Assembly (NCBI RefSeq): GCF_006716425.1
Contig: NZ_VFOZ01000001.1
Span: forward strand, 3,038,001 to 3,102,000
Source: Actinoallomurus bryophytorum
Lineage (GTDB): Bacteria > Actinomycetota > Actinomycetes > Streptosporangiales > Streptosporangiaceae
Reading direction: 5' to 3'
DNA: 64,000 nucleotides
The notes beneath the pieces are model-generated. The model worked only from the letters and a program-made list of their open reading frames with translations, was not told the origin of the DNA and ran no database searches. A program made the translations under genes and the position numbers. Below, piece by piece: positions 43,854 through 51,959 of this stretch (positions are counted from its first letter, which is position 1; each line of letters begins with the position of its first letter).

Positions 43854-44621
43854 GTGACTGCCGATGACACCGGTGCCCGGTCCGCGTCCGGCGTGCGTTC
43901 GATCGAGCGCGCCTTCGAGTTGCTCGAACACCTGGCCGGCGCGGGTGGCCGGCTCGCACTGACCGAGCTGGCCGAGGTCTCGGGGCTGCCGATGCCGACG
44001 ATCTACCGGCTGATGCGGACGCTCGTCAATCGCGGCTACGTACGCCAGGAGCCGTCCAAGCGCTACGCGCTCGGGCCCCGGCTCATCCATCTCGGCGAGA
44101 CGGCGGGCCGCCTCCTGGGGTCATGGGCGCAGCCGTCGCTCGCCCAGCTCGTCGACGAGGTCGGGGAGACCGCCAACATGGCCGTGCTGGAGGGCGATGA
44201 GGCGGTCTACGTCGCCCAGGTGCCCTCACGGCATTCGATGCGCATGTTCACCGAGGTGGGACGCCGGGTGAACCCCCACTGCACCGGCGTCGGCAAGGCC
44301 CTGCTGGCACAGCTGTCCGACCCCGTGGCCAGCGCGATCATCGGGCGTACGGGGCTGCCCGCCCACACCCCGCACACGATCACCGAGCCGGCGGCACTGC
44401 TGGAGGAGCTGGGCAAGATCCGGCGGCGCGGCTACGCCCTCGACGACGAGGAGCAGGAGATCGGGGTGCGCTGTGTGGCCGTCCCGCTGCCCGGCACGCC
44501 GACGCTCGCCGCGATCTCGATCTCCGGCCCCCAGGGCCGGCTGCCGCTCAACGTGATCGACGACGTCGTGCCCATCATGCGGCGTACCGCCGACCGGCTC
44601 GCGCACAGCCTCTCGGTGTGA
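43854..44621 (+). CDS. IclR family transcriptional regulator
   Basis: Regulator of 255 residues. wHTH at about 18-75 (SIERAFELLEHLAGAG, TELAEVSGLPMPTIYRLMRTL, RYALGPRLIHLG) and the IclR effector domain from about 90 (GETANMAVLEGDEAVYVAQV, NPHCTGVGKALLA, DDEEQEIGVRCVAVPL). GTG 43854 follows AAGGAGGA. It precedes a 3-hydroxyacid dehydrogenase by 50 nt, which may be its target or co-transcribed. Ligand unknown. Confidence 0.9.
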   Translation: MTADDTGARSASGVRSIERAFELLEHLAGAGGRLALTELAEVSGLPMPTIYRLMRTLVNRGYVRQEPSKRYALGPRLIHLGETAGRLLGSWAQPSLAQLVDEVGETANMAVLEGDEAVYVAQVPSRHSMRMFTEVGRRVNPHCTGVGKALLAQLSDPVASAIIGRTGLPAHTPHTITEPAALLEELGKIRRRGYALDDEEQEIGVRCVAVPLPGTPTLAAISISGPQGRLPLNVIDDVVPIMRRTADRLAHSLSV

Positions 44622-44671
44622 GTCGCGTCCCACTGAGATCAGCCTTCTGAGCATGGGGTAGAAGAGACTTC

Positions 44672-45532
44672 ATGGACAAAATGACCGTTGCCATACTCGG
44701 AACCGGGCTCATGGGCGAGCCGATCGCCCGCAACCTGCTGCGCGCCGGCATGGACGTACGCGCCTGGAACCGCACCCGCGCCAAGGCCGAGGTCCTCGCC
44801 GATGACGGCGCGGTCGTGTGCGACGAACCCGCCGAGGCCGCCGATGGCGCGGACATCGTCGTGACCATGCTGCTCGACGGCGACTCCGTCGAACACGTCA
44901 TGGCCGGTGTGCTGCCCGCGATGGAGGAGGACGCCGTCTGGGCGCAGACGAGCACGGTCGGCGCCGACGCCATCGACCGGCTCGCCGAGCTCGCGCGGGA
45001 CCGCGACGTGAAGTTCGTGGACTGCCCAGTGCTGGGCACCAGGAAGCCCGCCGAGGACGGCGCGCTGGTCGTGCTCGCCTCCGGCTACCGCGACGAGCGG
45101 GTCGAGCGGCTCTTCGAGGTCATCGGCTCCCGCACGATGTGGGTGGGCGAGGGCACCGAGGCGTCGCGCCTCAAGCTCGTCGCCAACAGCTGGGTGCTCG
45201 CCCTCACCTCGGCGACGGGCGAGGCCGTGGCGCTGTCCGAGGCGTTCGGCCTCGACCCGCGTCTCTTCCTTGAGGCGATCAAGGGCGGGCTGATGGACTC
45301 GCAGTACGCGCAGCTGAAGGGCGACGCGATCATCAAGGGTGAGCTGCCGGCGAGCTTCCGTGCGGTGGGTGCCGCCAAGGACGCGGGCCTGGTCGCGGCC
45401 GCCGGGCGGGCGGCCGGCGCGAACCCCCGCATCGCGGACGCGGTACGCGACCAGTTCCGCCGTACCGTCGAGCTCGGCCACGGCGACAAGGACATGGCCG
45501 CGGTCTATTTCGCCGCCCGCTCCGCCGACTGA
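44672..45532 (+). CDS. NAD(P)-dependent 3-hydroxyacid (hydroxyisobutyrate-type) dehydrogenase
   Basis: Oxidoreductase of 286 residues. N-terminal Rossmann motif ILGTGLMGEPIARNLL, the substrate motif at DCPVLGTRKPAEDGAL (a variant of DAPVSGG), and catalytic Lys in RLKLVANSW. The all-helical C-domain includes GDAIIKGELPASFRA. Subgroup likely glyoxylate/succinic-semialdehyde-reductase-like, but the altered substrate motif leaves substrate open. ATG 44672 or 44681. Sits after the IclR gene on the same strand. Confidence 0.87.
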   Translation: MDKMTVAILGTGLMGEPIARNLLRAGMDVRAWNRTRAKAEVLADDGAVVCDEPAEAADGADIVVTMLLDGDSVEHVMAGVLPAMEEDAVWAQTSTVGADAIDRLAELARDRDVKFVDCPVLGTRKPAEDGALVVLASGYRDERVERLFEVIGSRTMWVGEGTEASRLKLVANSWVLALTSATGEAVALSEAFGLDPRLFLEAIKGGLMDSQYAQLKGDAIIKGELPASFRAVGAAKDAGLVAAAGRAAGANPRIADAVRDQFRRTVELGHGDKDMAAVYFAARSAD

Positions 45533-45594
45533 GCTCCGGGAATGGTGATTGTTGCCCCATAAGCCCGAGATAGGGGCGATAGTGGCTTAGCGGA

Positions 45595-45610
45595 ACCTAC
45601 GGGCGTAGGT
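45595..45610. promoter_or_regulatory. Palindrome upstream of the winged-helix regulator
   Basis: ACCTACG-GG-CGTAGGT has perfect 7-bp arms and lies 38 bp before the regulator start. A second hairpin, CCTGTC/GACAGG at 45621-45638, lies just before the ribosome site. The first is a likely operator. Confidence 0.45.
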
Positions 45611-45647
45611 CGGCGTCCCACCTGTCTATGGGGACAGGGGAACGAAG

Positions 45648-46649
45648 ATGATGGTGGCCACTGGGCGACAGGACGCGACGGAACTCCATATCGGCAGCCT
45701 CGACGACGCGACGGTGCGCGTCTCGCTTGATCCGTACCTCTCGGTACTCGCGCTGACGACAGACGCCCTCGGCGGGCGGCGGCGAGGCGCGCCGGAGTCA
45801 TGGCGGCGGCGCATCCGCTCCGCCGTCTCACCCATCCAGGCCCAGGCGGTCTGGCCGTTGGTGGCGCCGGGCCACTCCGTGACGCCCGACATCGTGAGCC
45901 CGCTGAACCCGCTCCTGGAGACGCCGGTGGCGGAGCAGGTCGAACGGTTGCGCGACCTGTCCCCCCACGATCTTCTCGCGGATCTGGAGGAGGTCTTCGG
46001 CTCCGCGCCGCCGCCGCACTGGCGTGCCGTCGCGCGGCAGCCGCGCCAGTGGCTGCGTGCGTACGCGGGCGCGACGAACGCCGTCTGGACGGCGATGAGG
46101 CCGGCCTGGCGGGACGCGCGTCCGCTGCTGGACCGCGAGGTCGCACGCGTGGGCTCCGCGGCCGTACGCGGGCGGCTCGACCTCATCCTCGGCGGGATCC
46201 ATCCGGACGGGCGGTTCGAGAACGGCGTGTTGAAGATCCGCGATCCCGAACCGGCAAGGTTCGAGCTAGGCGGCCGTCCGCTCGTGCTCGTGCCGATGGT
46301 GTCCGGTGGGGACGCGCTGATCTGCAGCCTCGACCGCCCCGACGCGGTATGGCTGGGCTATCCACTGCCCGGCGCGGACCGGCTCTTTCGCGGCTCGCCC
46401 CCGTCCGCACGCGAGAACTCCCTCGAACTGCTGGTCGGACCGGTACGCGCCCAAGTGCTGACCGCGCTGACCCGGCCGACCACGATGGGCGAGCTCGCCA
46501 CGCTGACCAGGCTCACGCCCAGCGCGATCACCTATCACTGCGAACGCCTCGGCGCCGCCGGCCTCGTACGCCGGGAGCGGCACGGCCGGGAGGTGCGCGT
46601 GGTCCTGACCCCGCTCGCGGAACGACTGACCGAACTCCTGGACGAGTAA
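45648..46649 (+). CDS. ArsR-like winged-helix regulator with large N-terminal domain
   Basis: Protein of 333 residues. The first ~240 residues form an uncharacterised domain (DUF5937-like in appearance); the C-terminal ~75 carry a winged helix: VRAQVLTALTRPTTMGELAT, LTPSAITYHCERLGAAGLVR, REVRVVLTPLAERL. Actinobacterial members control neighbouring genes. ATG 45648 or 45651 after GGGGAACGAAG. The ferritin-like gene starts 68 nt downstream and is a candidate target. Confidence 0.8.
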   Translation: MMVATGRQDATELHIGSLDDATVRVSLDPYLSVLALTTDALGGRRRGAPESWRRRIRSAVSPIQAQAVWPLVAPGHSVTPDIVSPLNPLLETPVAEQVERLRDLSPHDLLADLEEVFGSAPPPHWRAVARQPRQWLRAYAGATNAVWTAMRPAWRDARPLLDREVARVGSAAVRGRLDLILGGIHPDGRFENGVLKIRDPEPARFELGGRPLVLVPMVSGGDALICSLDRPDAVWLGYPLPGADRLFRGSPPSARENSLELLVGPVRAQVLTALTRPTTMGELATLTRLTPSAITYHCERLGAAGLVRRERHGREVRVVLTPLAERLTELLDE

Positions 46650-46717
46650 GCCTGGCGAGCGCGGACTTTACGTGTTACCAAGATATGTAAACCCCCGCCC
46701 TCACGGGAGGACCCCCC

Positions 46718-47827
46718 ATGACGATGCGCGACCGCTACACGATCCCCGTCCCTGAGAGCACGTGGGACGTGCCCATGGCCGGGTCCGCGAAGTTCAACTG
46801 GGAATACGACGACAGTCGCGACCGCCTGCTCTCGCTGTACCAGAAGGGCAAGGACAAGCAGTGGGACGCGCAGAAGCGCATCGACTGGGACCTGCCCGTG
46901 GACCCGGACAACGTGACCGGGCTGCCCGAGGAGTTCAACCCGCTGCTCGGCTCGGACCTGTGGGACCGGATGCCGCAGAAGGCGCGCGATGAGTTCGGCC
47001 GCCACCAGGGCACCTGGCTGTTCAGCCAGTTCCTGCACGGCGAGCAGGGCGCGCTGACGGTCTCCGCGCGGATCGTCGAGTCGGTGCCCGACATGGACTC
47101 GAAGTTCTACGCCGCGACGCAGGTGATGGACGAGGCGCGCCACGTCGAGCTGTACGCGAAGTTCATCGACGAGAAGATCGGCATGTACTACCCGATCAAC
47201 CAGGACCTGGCCAAGCTGCTGAAGGAGTCGCTGTCCGACGGCCGCTGGGACCTGCCCTACCTCGGCATGCAGGTGCTCATCGAGGGCCTGGCCCTGGCGG
47301 CGTTCGGGCTCTACCGCGACATGTCGACGAACCCGCTCGTCAAGCAGCTTCTCGCGTACGTCATGCAGGACGAGGCGCGGCACGTCGCGTTCGGCCGGCT
47401 GGCCCTGAAGGACTACTACGCGGAGCTGTCCTCCAAAGAGCGCGCCGAGCGTGAGGAGTTCGTCGTCGAGGGCTGCTACCTGATGCGCGACCGGTTCAAG
47501 GGCAAAGAGATCTTCGAGACCCTCGACATGCCGGTCAAGGAGTGCATGGACTACGTCGACAACGGCCAGATGTACCAGCTGTACCAGTCGATGCTGTTCA
47601 GCCGCATCGTCCCGTGTGTCCGCGATATCGGCCTGTGGGGCGACAAGGTACAGAAGGCCTATGCCGACATGGGGGTACTCGACCACGCCAAGAGCGACCT
47701 GGTCCAGCTCATGAGGCAGGACGAGGAGATCGCCGAAGAGGTCGACCGGGCCAAGCACGAACAGGAGCTCGCCGAGCGGCACGCCGAGGTCCACGAGGCG
47801 ATCGCCCAGGGCGCCGAGAGCTCATAA
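46718..47827 (+). CDS. Diiron ferritin-like / R2-like protein
   Basis: Helical protein of 369 residues with a complete carboxylate-bridged diiron set: Glu109, Glu139 with His142 (MDEARH), Glu189 and Glu219 with His222 (QDEARH). This is the layout of ribonucleotide-reductase-R2-like and N-oxygenase-type proteins, without the R2 tyrosyl-radical context I could confirm. A charged helical tail follows residue 330. GGGAGGA lies 6 nt before ATG 46718. Substrate unknown; an oxygenase or iron-oxidase activity is inferred. Confidence 0.85.
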   Translation: MTMRDRYTIPVPESTWDVPMAGSAKFNWEYDDSRDRLLSLYQKGKDKQWDAQKRIDWDLPVDPDNVTGLPEEFNPLLGSDLWDRMPQKARDEFGRHQGTWLFSQFLHGEQGALTVSARIVESVPDMDSKFYAATQVMDEARHVELYAKFIDEKIGMYYPINQDLAKLLKESLSDGRWDLPYLGMQVLIEGLALAAFGLYRDMSTNPLVKQLLAYVMQDEARHVAFGRLALKDYYAELSSKERAEREEFVVEGCYLMRDRFKGKEIFETLDMPVKECMDYVDNGQMYQLYQSMLFSRIVPCVRDIGLWGDKVQKAYADMGVLDHAKSDLVQLMRQDEEIAEEVDRAKHEQELAERHAEVHEAIAQGAESS

Positions 47828-47989
47828 ACGGCCTTTCACCACAACTCGGCCGCGCCGGGTAATGCGATCACTGCGACTGGGCCAACACGCCGTGCGACAG
47901 GGCACAAAATCCAGCGCTTTGGACGTGACCACCACCCACTGCCCCCTAAGGTCGGGGACTCGCGCTCGGGGCCTGGTCGGCCCGGGCCG

Positions 47990-48025
47990 ATCGGGGACCG
48001 GCGGTTCTACCGCCTGGACCCCGAT
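47990..48025 (+). promoter_or_regulatory. Structured 5' leader hairpin of the rlpA-like gene
   Basis: ATCGGGG (47990-47996) pairs with CCCCGAT (48019-48025); inside, GGCGG (48000-48004) pairs with CCGCC (48010-48014) around loop TTCTA, with small internal bulges. A 14-bp palindrome TCGGCCCGGGCCGA lies directly upstream (47977-47990). Cell-wall hydrolase genes of actinomycetes often have structured leaders, sometimes c-di-AMP riboswitches, but I do not recognise the c-di-AMP core here. Confidence 0.4.
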
Positions 48026-48052
48026 GTCCTGTCCCCTACCAAAGGACCCTTT

Positions 48053-48655
48053 GTGGGTAGATCCGGCCGACATCGCCAGACTGACACCCCGAAGACTCTT
48101 CGCATCACCCTCATCGCCGCCGCCGGGCTCGCCGCGGTCGCCCTCGCCGCGATCGTCGTCTCCGTCACCGGGCCCGGCTCGTCCTCGGCCCAGCTGAGCT
48201 CCCGCGGAGCCCTGGCGTACCGTCCTCGTCCCCGTCCGCTGGACCGCGCCGACCGCGACGATCCGCGCACGCCGCTCACCACACCGACGCCGACGCCGAC
48301 GCCGGAGCCCACCGACGCTCAGCCGGAGCAGGCACCGCCCAAGAAGAAGCGGCACCACAAGGTGCTGCCGCACGGCGCGTGCGAGGCCTCGTACTACGGC
48401 GCGGGCGGCAGGACCGCGAGCGGCGAGTCGTTCCACGCGGACGCTCTCACCGCCGCGCACAGGACACTGCCGATCGGCTCGAAGGTACGGGTGACCAACC
48501 GGCACAACGATCGTTCGGTGGTCGTGCGGATCAACGACCGCGGGCCGTTCGTGCCGGGACGCTGCCTGGACCTGTCGAGCGCGGCGATGCAGGCCGTGGG
48601 CGGCCTGGGGTCAGGCGTCATTCCCGTGAAATATGAGGTTCTCGCCCAAGTCTGA
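48053..48655 (+). CDS. RlpA-like double-psi beta-barrel protein
   Basis: Membrane-anchored or secreted protein of 200 residues: basic N-terminus, one hydrophobic segment (LRITLIAAAGLAAVALAAIV), a Pro/Thr-rich linker (TPTPTPTPEP), then the double-psi barrel from about 108: CEASYYGAGGRTASGE, ALTAAHRTLPIGSKVRVTN, VVVRINDRGPFVPGRCLDLS. RlpA proteins cut or bind peptidoglycan; lytic activity is assumed from family. GTG 48053 follows AAAGGA. Its 225-bp leader is strongly structured. Confidence 0.88.
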   Translation: MGRSGRHRQTDTPKTLRITLIAAAGLAAVALAAIVVSVTGPGSSSAQLSSRGALAYRPRPRPLDRADRDDPRTPLTTPTPTPTPEPTDAQPEQAPPKKKRHHKVLPHGACEASYYGAGGRTASGESFHADALTAAHRTLPIGSKVRVTNRHNDRSVVVRINDRGPFVPGRCLDLSSAAMQAVGGLGSGVIPVKYEVLAQV

Positions 48656-48680
48656 TCATTTTTCGGCCGATAAATGATCA
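48653..48680 (+). terminator. Hairpin at the rlpA stop codon
   Basis: TGATCATTT and AAATGATCA form a perfect 9-bp stem around a 10-nt loop. The first three bases are the stop codon, so the stem forms as translation ends. It separates the gene from the structured RNA that follows. Confidence 0.6.
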
Positions 48681-48693
48681 CGGCATGGGAAAA

Positions 48694-48847
48694 GCGAGCG
48701 TTCGCGGGCGGTCGACCTCTTCCCCCAAAGAAGTCCCGACCCGCGAACGCTCGCCTTCCTGCGGCCTGGACGGGTACAGATCCAAGGCCCCTGGGAACGG
48801 CCCTCGCGTCGCGTCCCCCGTTGAATCCCCCAATTCATCGCGACGCG
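48694..48847 (+). ncRNA. Two-hairpin C-loop RNA, 6C RNA-like
   Basis: Hairpin 1: GCGAGCGTTCGCGGG (48694-48708) pairs with its exact complement at 48740-48754; inside, CTTC/GAAG closes a loop with five C. Hairpin 2: CGCGTCGCG (48805-48813) pairs with CGCGACGCG (48839-48847); inside, TGAAT/ATTCA closes a loop of CCCCCA. Two adjacent hairpins with C-run apical loops are the definition of 6C RNA, a conserved actinobacterial RNA. Runs here are five C rather than six. A covariance-model search (RF01066) would decide. Confidence 0.6.
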
Positions 48848-48898
48848 CCAGGCCCTTTGTTGGTCCGTGGTCTTGCAGCCACTACGTTACGTAGGCCG

Positions 48899-48922
48899 CA
48901 GGGGTGAATCCGTCCACCCCTG
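48899..48922 (+). terminator. Hairpin after the C-loop RNA
   Basis: CAGGGGTG (48899-48906) and CACCCCTG (48915-48922) form a perfect 8-bp stem with an 8-nt loop, 51 nt past the second C-loop hairpin. It may end that RNA. The remaining bases to 49054 hold the promoter region of the next kinase gene. Confidence 0.4.
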
Positions 48923-49054
48923 GGTGACACTTGGTCGTACAACCACGGTTGACCTGCGGGTTTGCGGCTTATTGGCCTTCACTGGGCGCGCCGTTGAGGT
49001 TTGGCGAGGCAGGCCCCGACCAATGATCATAATGTGGCTTGCGAAGGGGCGGCC

Positions 49055-50191
49055 TTGAAAGCCAAACGGCTGGTCACCCCTGCCGACATACTCCTGTCGG
49101 CCGGGGTCTTCGTCCTGCTCTTCCCCTATGTATACGCCCGCGGCCATGTAGTCCTGGCGTTGACCGTCGGCGGCGTGATGTCCGTCGCGCTGCTCGCCAA
49201 GAAGCGCTACCCGATTCCCACGCTTATCGTCACTCTCATCCTTTCGGGCCTTGTCTCCGTGCTCCTGAAACGCAGCTATCCGGCGACTCCCGGGGACCTC
49301 GTCGCCCTCTACGCCGTCGGCCGTTACTGCGGTCGTTTGACGTCACTCGTGGCCGTGACCGTGACTCTGCTCGCCGGCTTCGTCGTCGCCGAGGTCTCCC
49401 GGGCCATCCCCTCCTACGACACCAAGAACTTCAGCGTCCTCGCGCTGGTCCCTCTCGCGGTGCTCGCCGGGGCGTTCGTGCGGACCCAGCGGACGTACGT
49501 CCTGGGCGCGGAGGACCGCGCCGAACGCGCCGAACGCGAACGCGAGGAGGTGGCGCGCCGCCGTGTCATCGAGGAACGCCTGCGCATCGCGCGTGAGCTG
49601 CACGACATCGTCGGGCACGCACTCATGTCGATCAGCGTGACCTCGTCGGTGAGCGCCCGGTTCGTCGAGGACGAGCCCAAGGCCGGACGTGAGGCGCTGG
49701 AGACCATCAACGCCGTGAGCAACTCCGCGCTCGGGGAGATCCGCCGGACCCTGAGCCTGCTGCGCGGCGTCGCCGAACCGCTCAAACGCCCCGCCCTCGG
49801 CCTCGGCGACCTCCCCGACCTGATCGAGCAGAGCAGTTCGGCCGGCCTGCCGGTGACGTTGCACGAGTCCGGGCGGCGCACCGAGATCCCGTCGATCGTG
49901 GGGTTCACCGTCTACCGCGTCGTGCAGGAGAGCCTCACCAACATCAAACGTCACGCCGACAAGGTCACCAAGGTCGCGGTGACCCTCACCTTCACCCCGG
50001 ACAGCCTGGACATCGCGATCACCAACGACGGCAGCCCGGTCGAGATGGTGGATCGGGGTACGTACGGCCTGGGTATCCAGGGGATGCGCGAACGCGTCGC
50101 GGCGACCGGCGGACGCCTCAACACCACAGCACTGCCAGGGGGCGGCTTCCGTGTGCACGCTCGCCTGCCCCTGAAGGAGGCCCGTCCATGA
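49055..50191 (+). CDS. DesK/NarX-type sensor histidine kinase
   Basis: Membrane kinase of 378 residues. Four or five hydrophobic segments to about residue 145, coiled coil (AERAEREREEVARRRV), HisKA_3 (ERLRIARELHDIVGHALMSI) and HATPase_c (QESLTNIKRHADK, GTYGLGIQGMRERV). TTG 49055 follows AAGGGG by 6 nt; the longer ATG at 49001 has none. Its stop overlaps the ATG of the response regulator (ATGA at 50188-50191). Target genes not evident. Confidence 0.9.
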   Translation: MKAKRLVTPADILLSAGVFVLLFPYVYARGHVVLALTVGGVMSVALLAKKRYPIPTLIVTLILSGLVSVLLKRSYPATPGDLVALYAVGRYCGRLTSLVAVTVTLLAGFVVAEVSRAIPSYDTKNFSVLALVPLAVLAGAFVRTQRTYVLGAEDRAERAEREREEVARRRVIEERLRIARELHDIVGHALMSISVTSSVSARFVEDEPKAGREALETINAVSNSALGEIRRTLSLLRGVAEPLKRPALGLGDLPDLIEQSSSAGLPVTLHESGRRTEIPSIVGFTVYRVVQESLTNIKRHADKVTKVAVTLTFTPDSLDIAITNDGSPVEMVDRGTYGLGIQGMRERVAATGGRLNTTALPGGGFRVHARLPLKEARP

Positions 50192-50859
50192 CGATCCGCG
50201 TTTTGCTGGCCGACGACCAAACGACCGTACGCGCCGGTTTCAAGCTCCTCATCGACTCGACCGAGGACATGCACGTGGTCTGCGAGGCCGCCGACGGGAA
50301 GACCGCGGTCGAGGGCTCACGCGCGACCTCGCCGGACGTGATCCTGATGGACATCCGGATGCCCGGCATGGACGGCATCGAGGCGACCCGCCGCATCTCC
50401 GACGACCCGGCCCTGCGCGGCGCGCACGTACTGATCCTGACCACGTTCGAGCACGATGACTACATCTTCGGCGCCCTGCGGGCCGGCGCGGCCGGCTTCC
50501 TGCTCAAGGACACGGCCCCGGACGAGCTCCTGGACGCGATCCGGGTCGTCGCCTCGGGCGAGGGCCTGCTGGGCCGAGGCCTGACGGGTCGCGTGATCAA
50601 GGAGTTCGCCGCCCAGCCGGCACCCGCGGAGCCCGCCCCCGAACTCGACATCCTCAGCGACCGCGAACGCGAGGTCCTCCAGCAGATCGCCAACGGCCTG
50701 ACCAACGAGGAGATCGCCGGCGCCCTGCACCTGAGCCCGGCCACCGCCAAGACGTACGTGCACCGAATCATGACCAAACTCCAGGCCCGCGACCGCGTCC
50801 AGCTCGTGATCTTCGCCTACGACAAGGGCCTCGTACGCCCCCGCCCCCAGGACCGCTGA
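50188..50859 (+). CDS. NarL/LuxR-type response regulator
   Basis: Regulator of 223 residues coupled to the kinase by a 4-nt overlap. Receiver: VLLADDQ, Asp in VILMDIRMPGMDG, Thr in ILTTFE, Lys in FLLKDTA. LuxR HTH: LSDREREVLQQIANGLTNEE, then AGALHLSPATAKTYVHRIMT. Followed by the convergent NUDIX gene after 25 nt. No further gene in the operon, so its targets are elsewhere. Confidence 0.92.
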   Translation: MTIRVLLADDQTTVRAGFKLLIDSTEDMHVVCEAADGKTAVEGSRATSPDVILMDIRMPGMDGIEATRRISDDPALRGAHVLILTTFEHDDYIFGALRAGAAGFLLKDTAPDELLDAIRVVASGEGLLGRGLTGRVIKEFAAQPAPAEPAPELDILSDREREVLQQIANGLTNEEIAGALHLSPATAKTYVHRIMTKLQARDRVQLVIFAYDKGLVRPRPQDR

Positions 50860-50884
50860 CCCCCGGCCGTCAGGGGCTTCGTAA

Positions 50885-51322
50885 TCACCAGTTGTGCACG
50901 GTGAACGGCGTATTGCTCAGATAGGACGCGATCCCGGCGGCGGGGTAGTCGATGGTGTTGGACGGCAGGACCGCGGGGTCGCACCACAGGAGCTTTCCGC
51001 ACTTGTGCGGTTCGGCGTTGTGGGGTTCGCCGTCCCAGCGGCTGGTGGCGAAGAACATACCCACCCGCGCGAGGTCGGCCCGTTGACGGTGATGAACGAC
51101 GGTCACCAGGCGCAGGTCGGCCGAGTCGATCCGGACGCCGACCTCCTCATGCGCCTCGCGTGCCGCGCCATCGGTGATGGTCTCGCCCTCGTCGAGGTGC
51201 CCACTGGGCAGGTGAAGCATGCCGTCGCAGTACCCGGTGCCCTGGCGTTCGAGGAGGAGGATCTCCTGTCCGCGTTCGAGGATGACGTGCACGTCGATGA
51301 TCGACCGGTAGCGCTCGGGCAT
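50885..51322 (-). CDS. NUDIX hydrolase
   Basis: Nucleoside-diphosphate-linked hydrolase of 145 residues. Nudix box GHLDEGETITDGAAREAHEEVGV, partly visible as GETITDGAAREAHEEVG with the catalytic REAHEE. Begins SIIDVHVILERGQEILLLER. ATG 51322 has GGAGGA upstream, chosen over the frame to 51409. Last gene of a four-gene minus-strand run with thymidylate-kinase-like, radical SAM and HhH genes, 19 nt after the kinase stop. It could remove modified nucleotides or hydrolyse a product. Confidence 0.88.
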   Translation of the reverse strand: MPERYRSIIDVHVILERGQEILLLERQGTGYCDGMLHLPSGHLDEGETITDGAAREAHEEVGVRIDSADLRLVTVVHHRQRADLARVGMFFATSRWDGEPHNAEPHKCGKLLWCDPAVLPSNTIDYPAAGIASYLSNTPFTVHNW

Positions 51323-51341
51323 CCGTCCTCCAGGTGGCTGG

Positions 51342-51959
51342 TCACTGGTGCGGGAGTGACCGTAGCGTCTGGATGACGGTGGTGAGTTGCCGGGCGAGGA
51401 AATCGGCATGGTGCCGGGTGGAGTCGAGCACCAATGTCCGGATGCCTTCGGTCGGGAGCATTTTCGCGATTACGCGGAACCGCGCGGATTCGGCATAGGA
51501 GATGTCGGGGTTGTCCTCGAACCTGCCGTGGGAGCCGCGGGTGGCCAAGCGCTGTTGGAGTATCACCGGGTCGCAGGTGAGGATGACCGCCAGGTCGGGT
51601 TGCGGCGCGTGCGCGTTGATGGCCGCGACGAAGTGCTGGTCGACTCCGTCGAGGACCTGCAGCGCGTATGACGATGGGACGTACCGGTCGCAGATGACGA
51701 CCTTCCCGGCGCCGAGCGCCGGCTCGATTTCGGTTTCCACGTGGTAGTACCGGTCCGCGGCGACAAGACATGCCAGCGCGTGTCCATGGAAGATCGCGGT
51801 GCTGCCTCGGGCGAGTTGCCCAGCGGGGCCGTGCGACGGCTCGGTGGTCGCGTGCACGGTGACGCCGGCGGCCTCGAGCCGGCCGGTGACGAGCTGCAGG
51901 AGTGTGGACTTCCCCGCGCCGCCAGGGCCGTCCAACGTGACGAGTTGGCCGCGGCTCAT
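51342..51959 (-). CDS. Thymidylate-kinase-like nucleotide kinase
   Basis: P-loop kinase of 205 residues: Walker A DGPGGAGKSTLLQL, TTEPSHGPAGQLAR, the DRY motif VICDRYVPSSYALQVLDG, and a LID region near ILQQRLATRGSHGRF. This is the dTMP-kinase fold. As the cell should have tmk elsewhere, the clustered copy may act on a modified nucleotide made by its neighbours. The ATG at 51959 overlaps the radical SAM stop (ATGA). No own ribosome site beyond GAGA. Confidence 0.85.
   Translation of the reverse strand: MSRGQLVTLDGPGGAGKSTLLQLVTGRLEAAGVTVHATTEPSHGPAGQLARGSTAIFHGHALACLVAADRYYHVETEIEPALGAGKVVICDRYVPSSYALQVLDGVDQHFVAAINAHAPQPDLAVILTCDPVILQQRLATRGSHGRFEDNPDISYAESARFRVIAKMLPTEGIRTLVLDSTRHHADFLARQLTTVIQTLRSLPHQ

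Noticed and set aside
47828-48052. c-di-AMP (ydaO) riboswitch before the rlpA-like gene
   Set aside because: Structure is present but I could not match the conserved ligand-binding core, so only a structured leader is reported.
48887-49147. Minus-strand frame opposite the kinase start
   Set aside because: Lacks a ribosome site and overlaps the promoter and membrane domain of the kinase gene.
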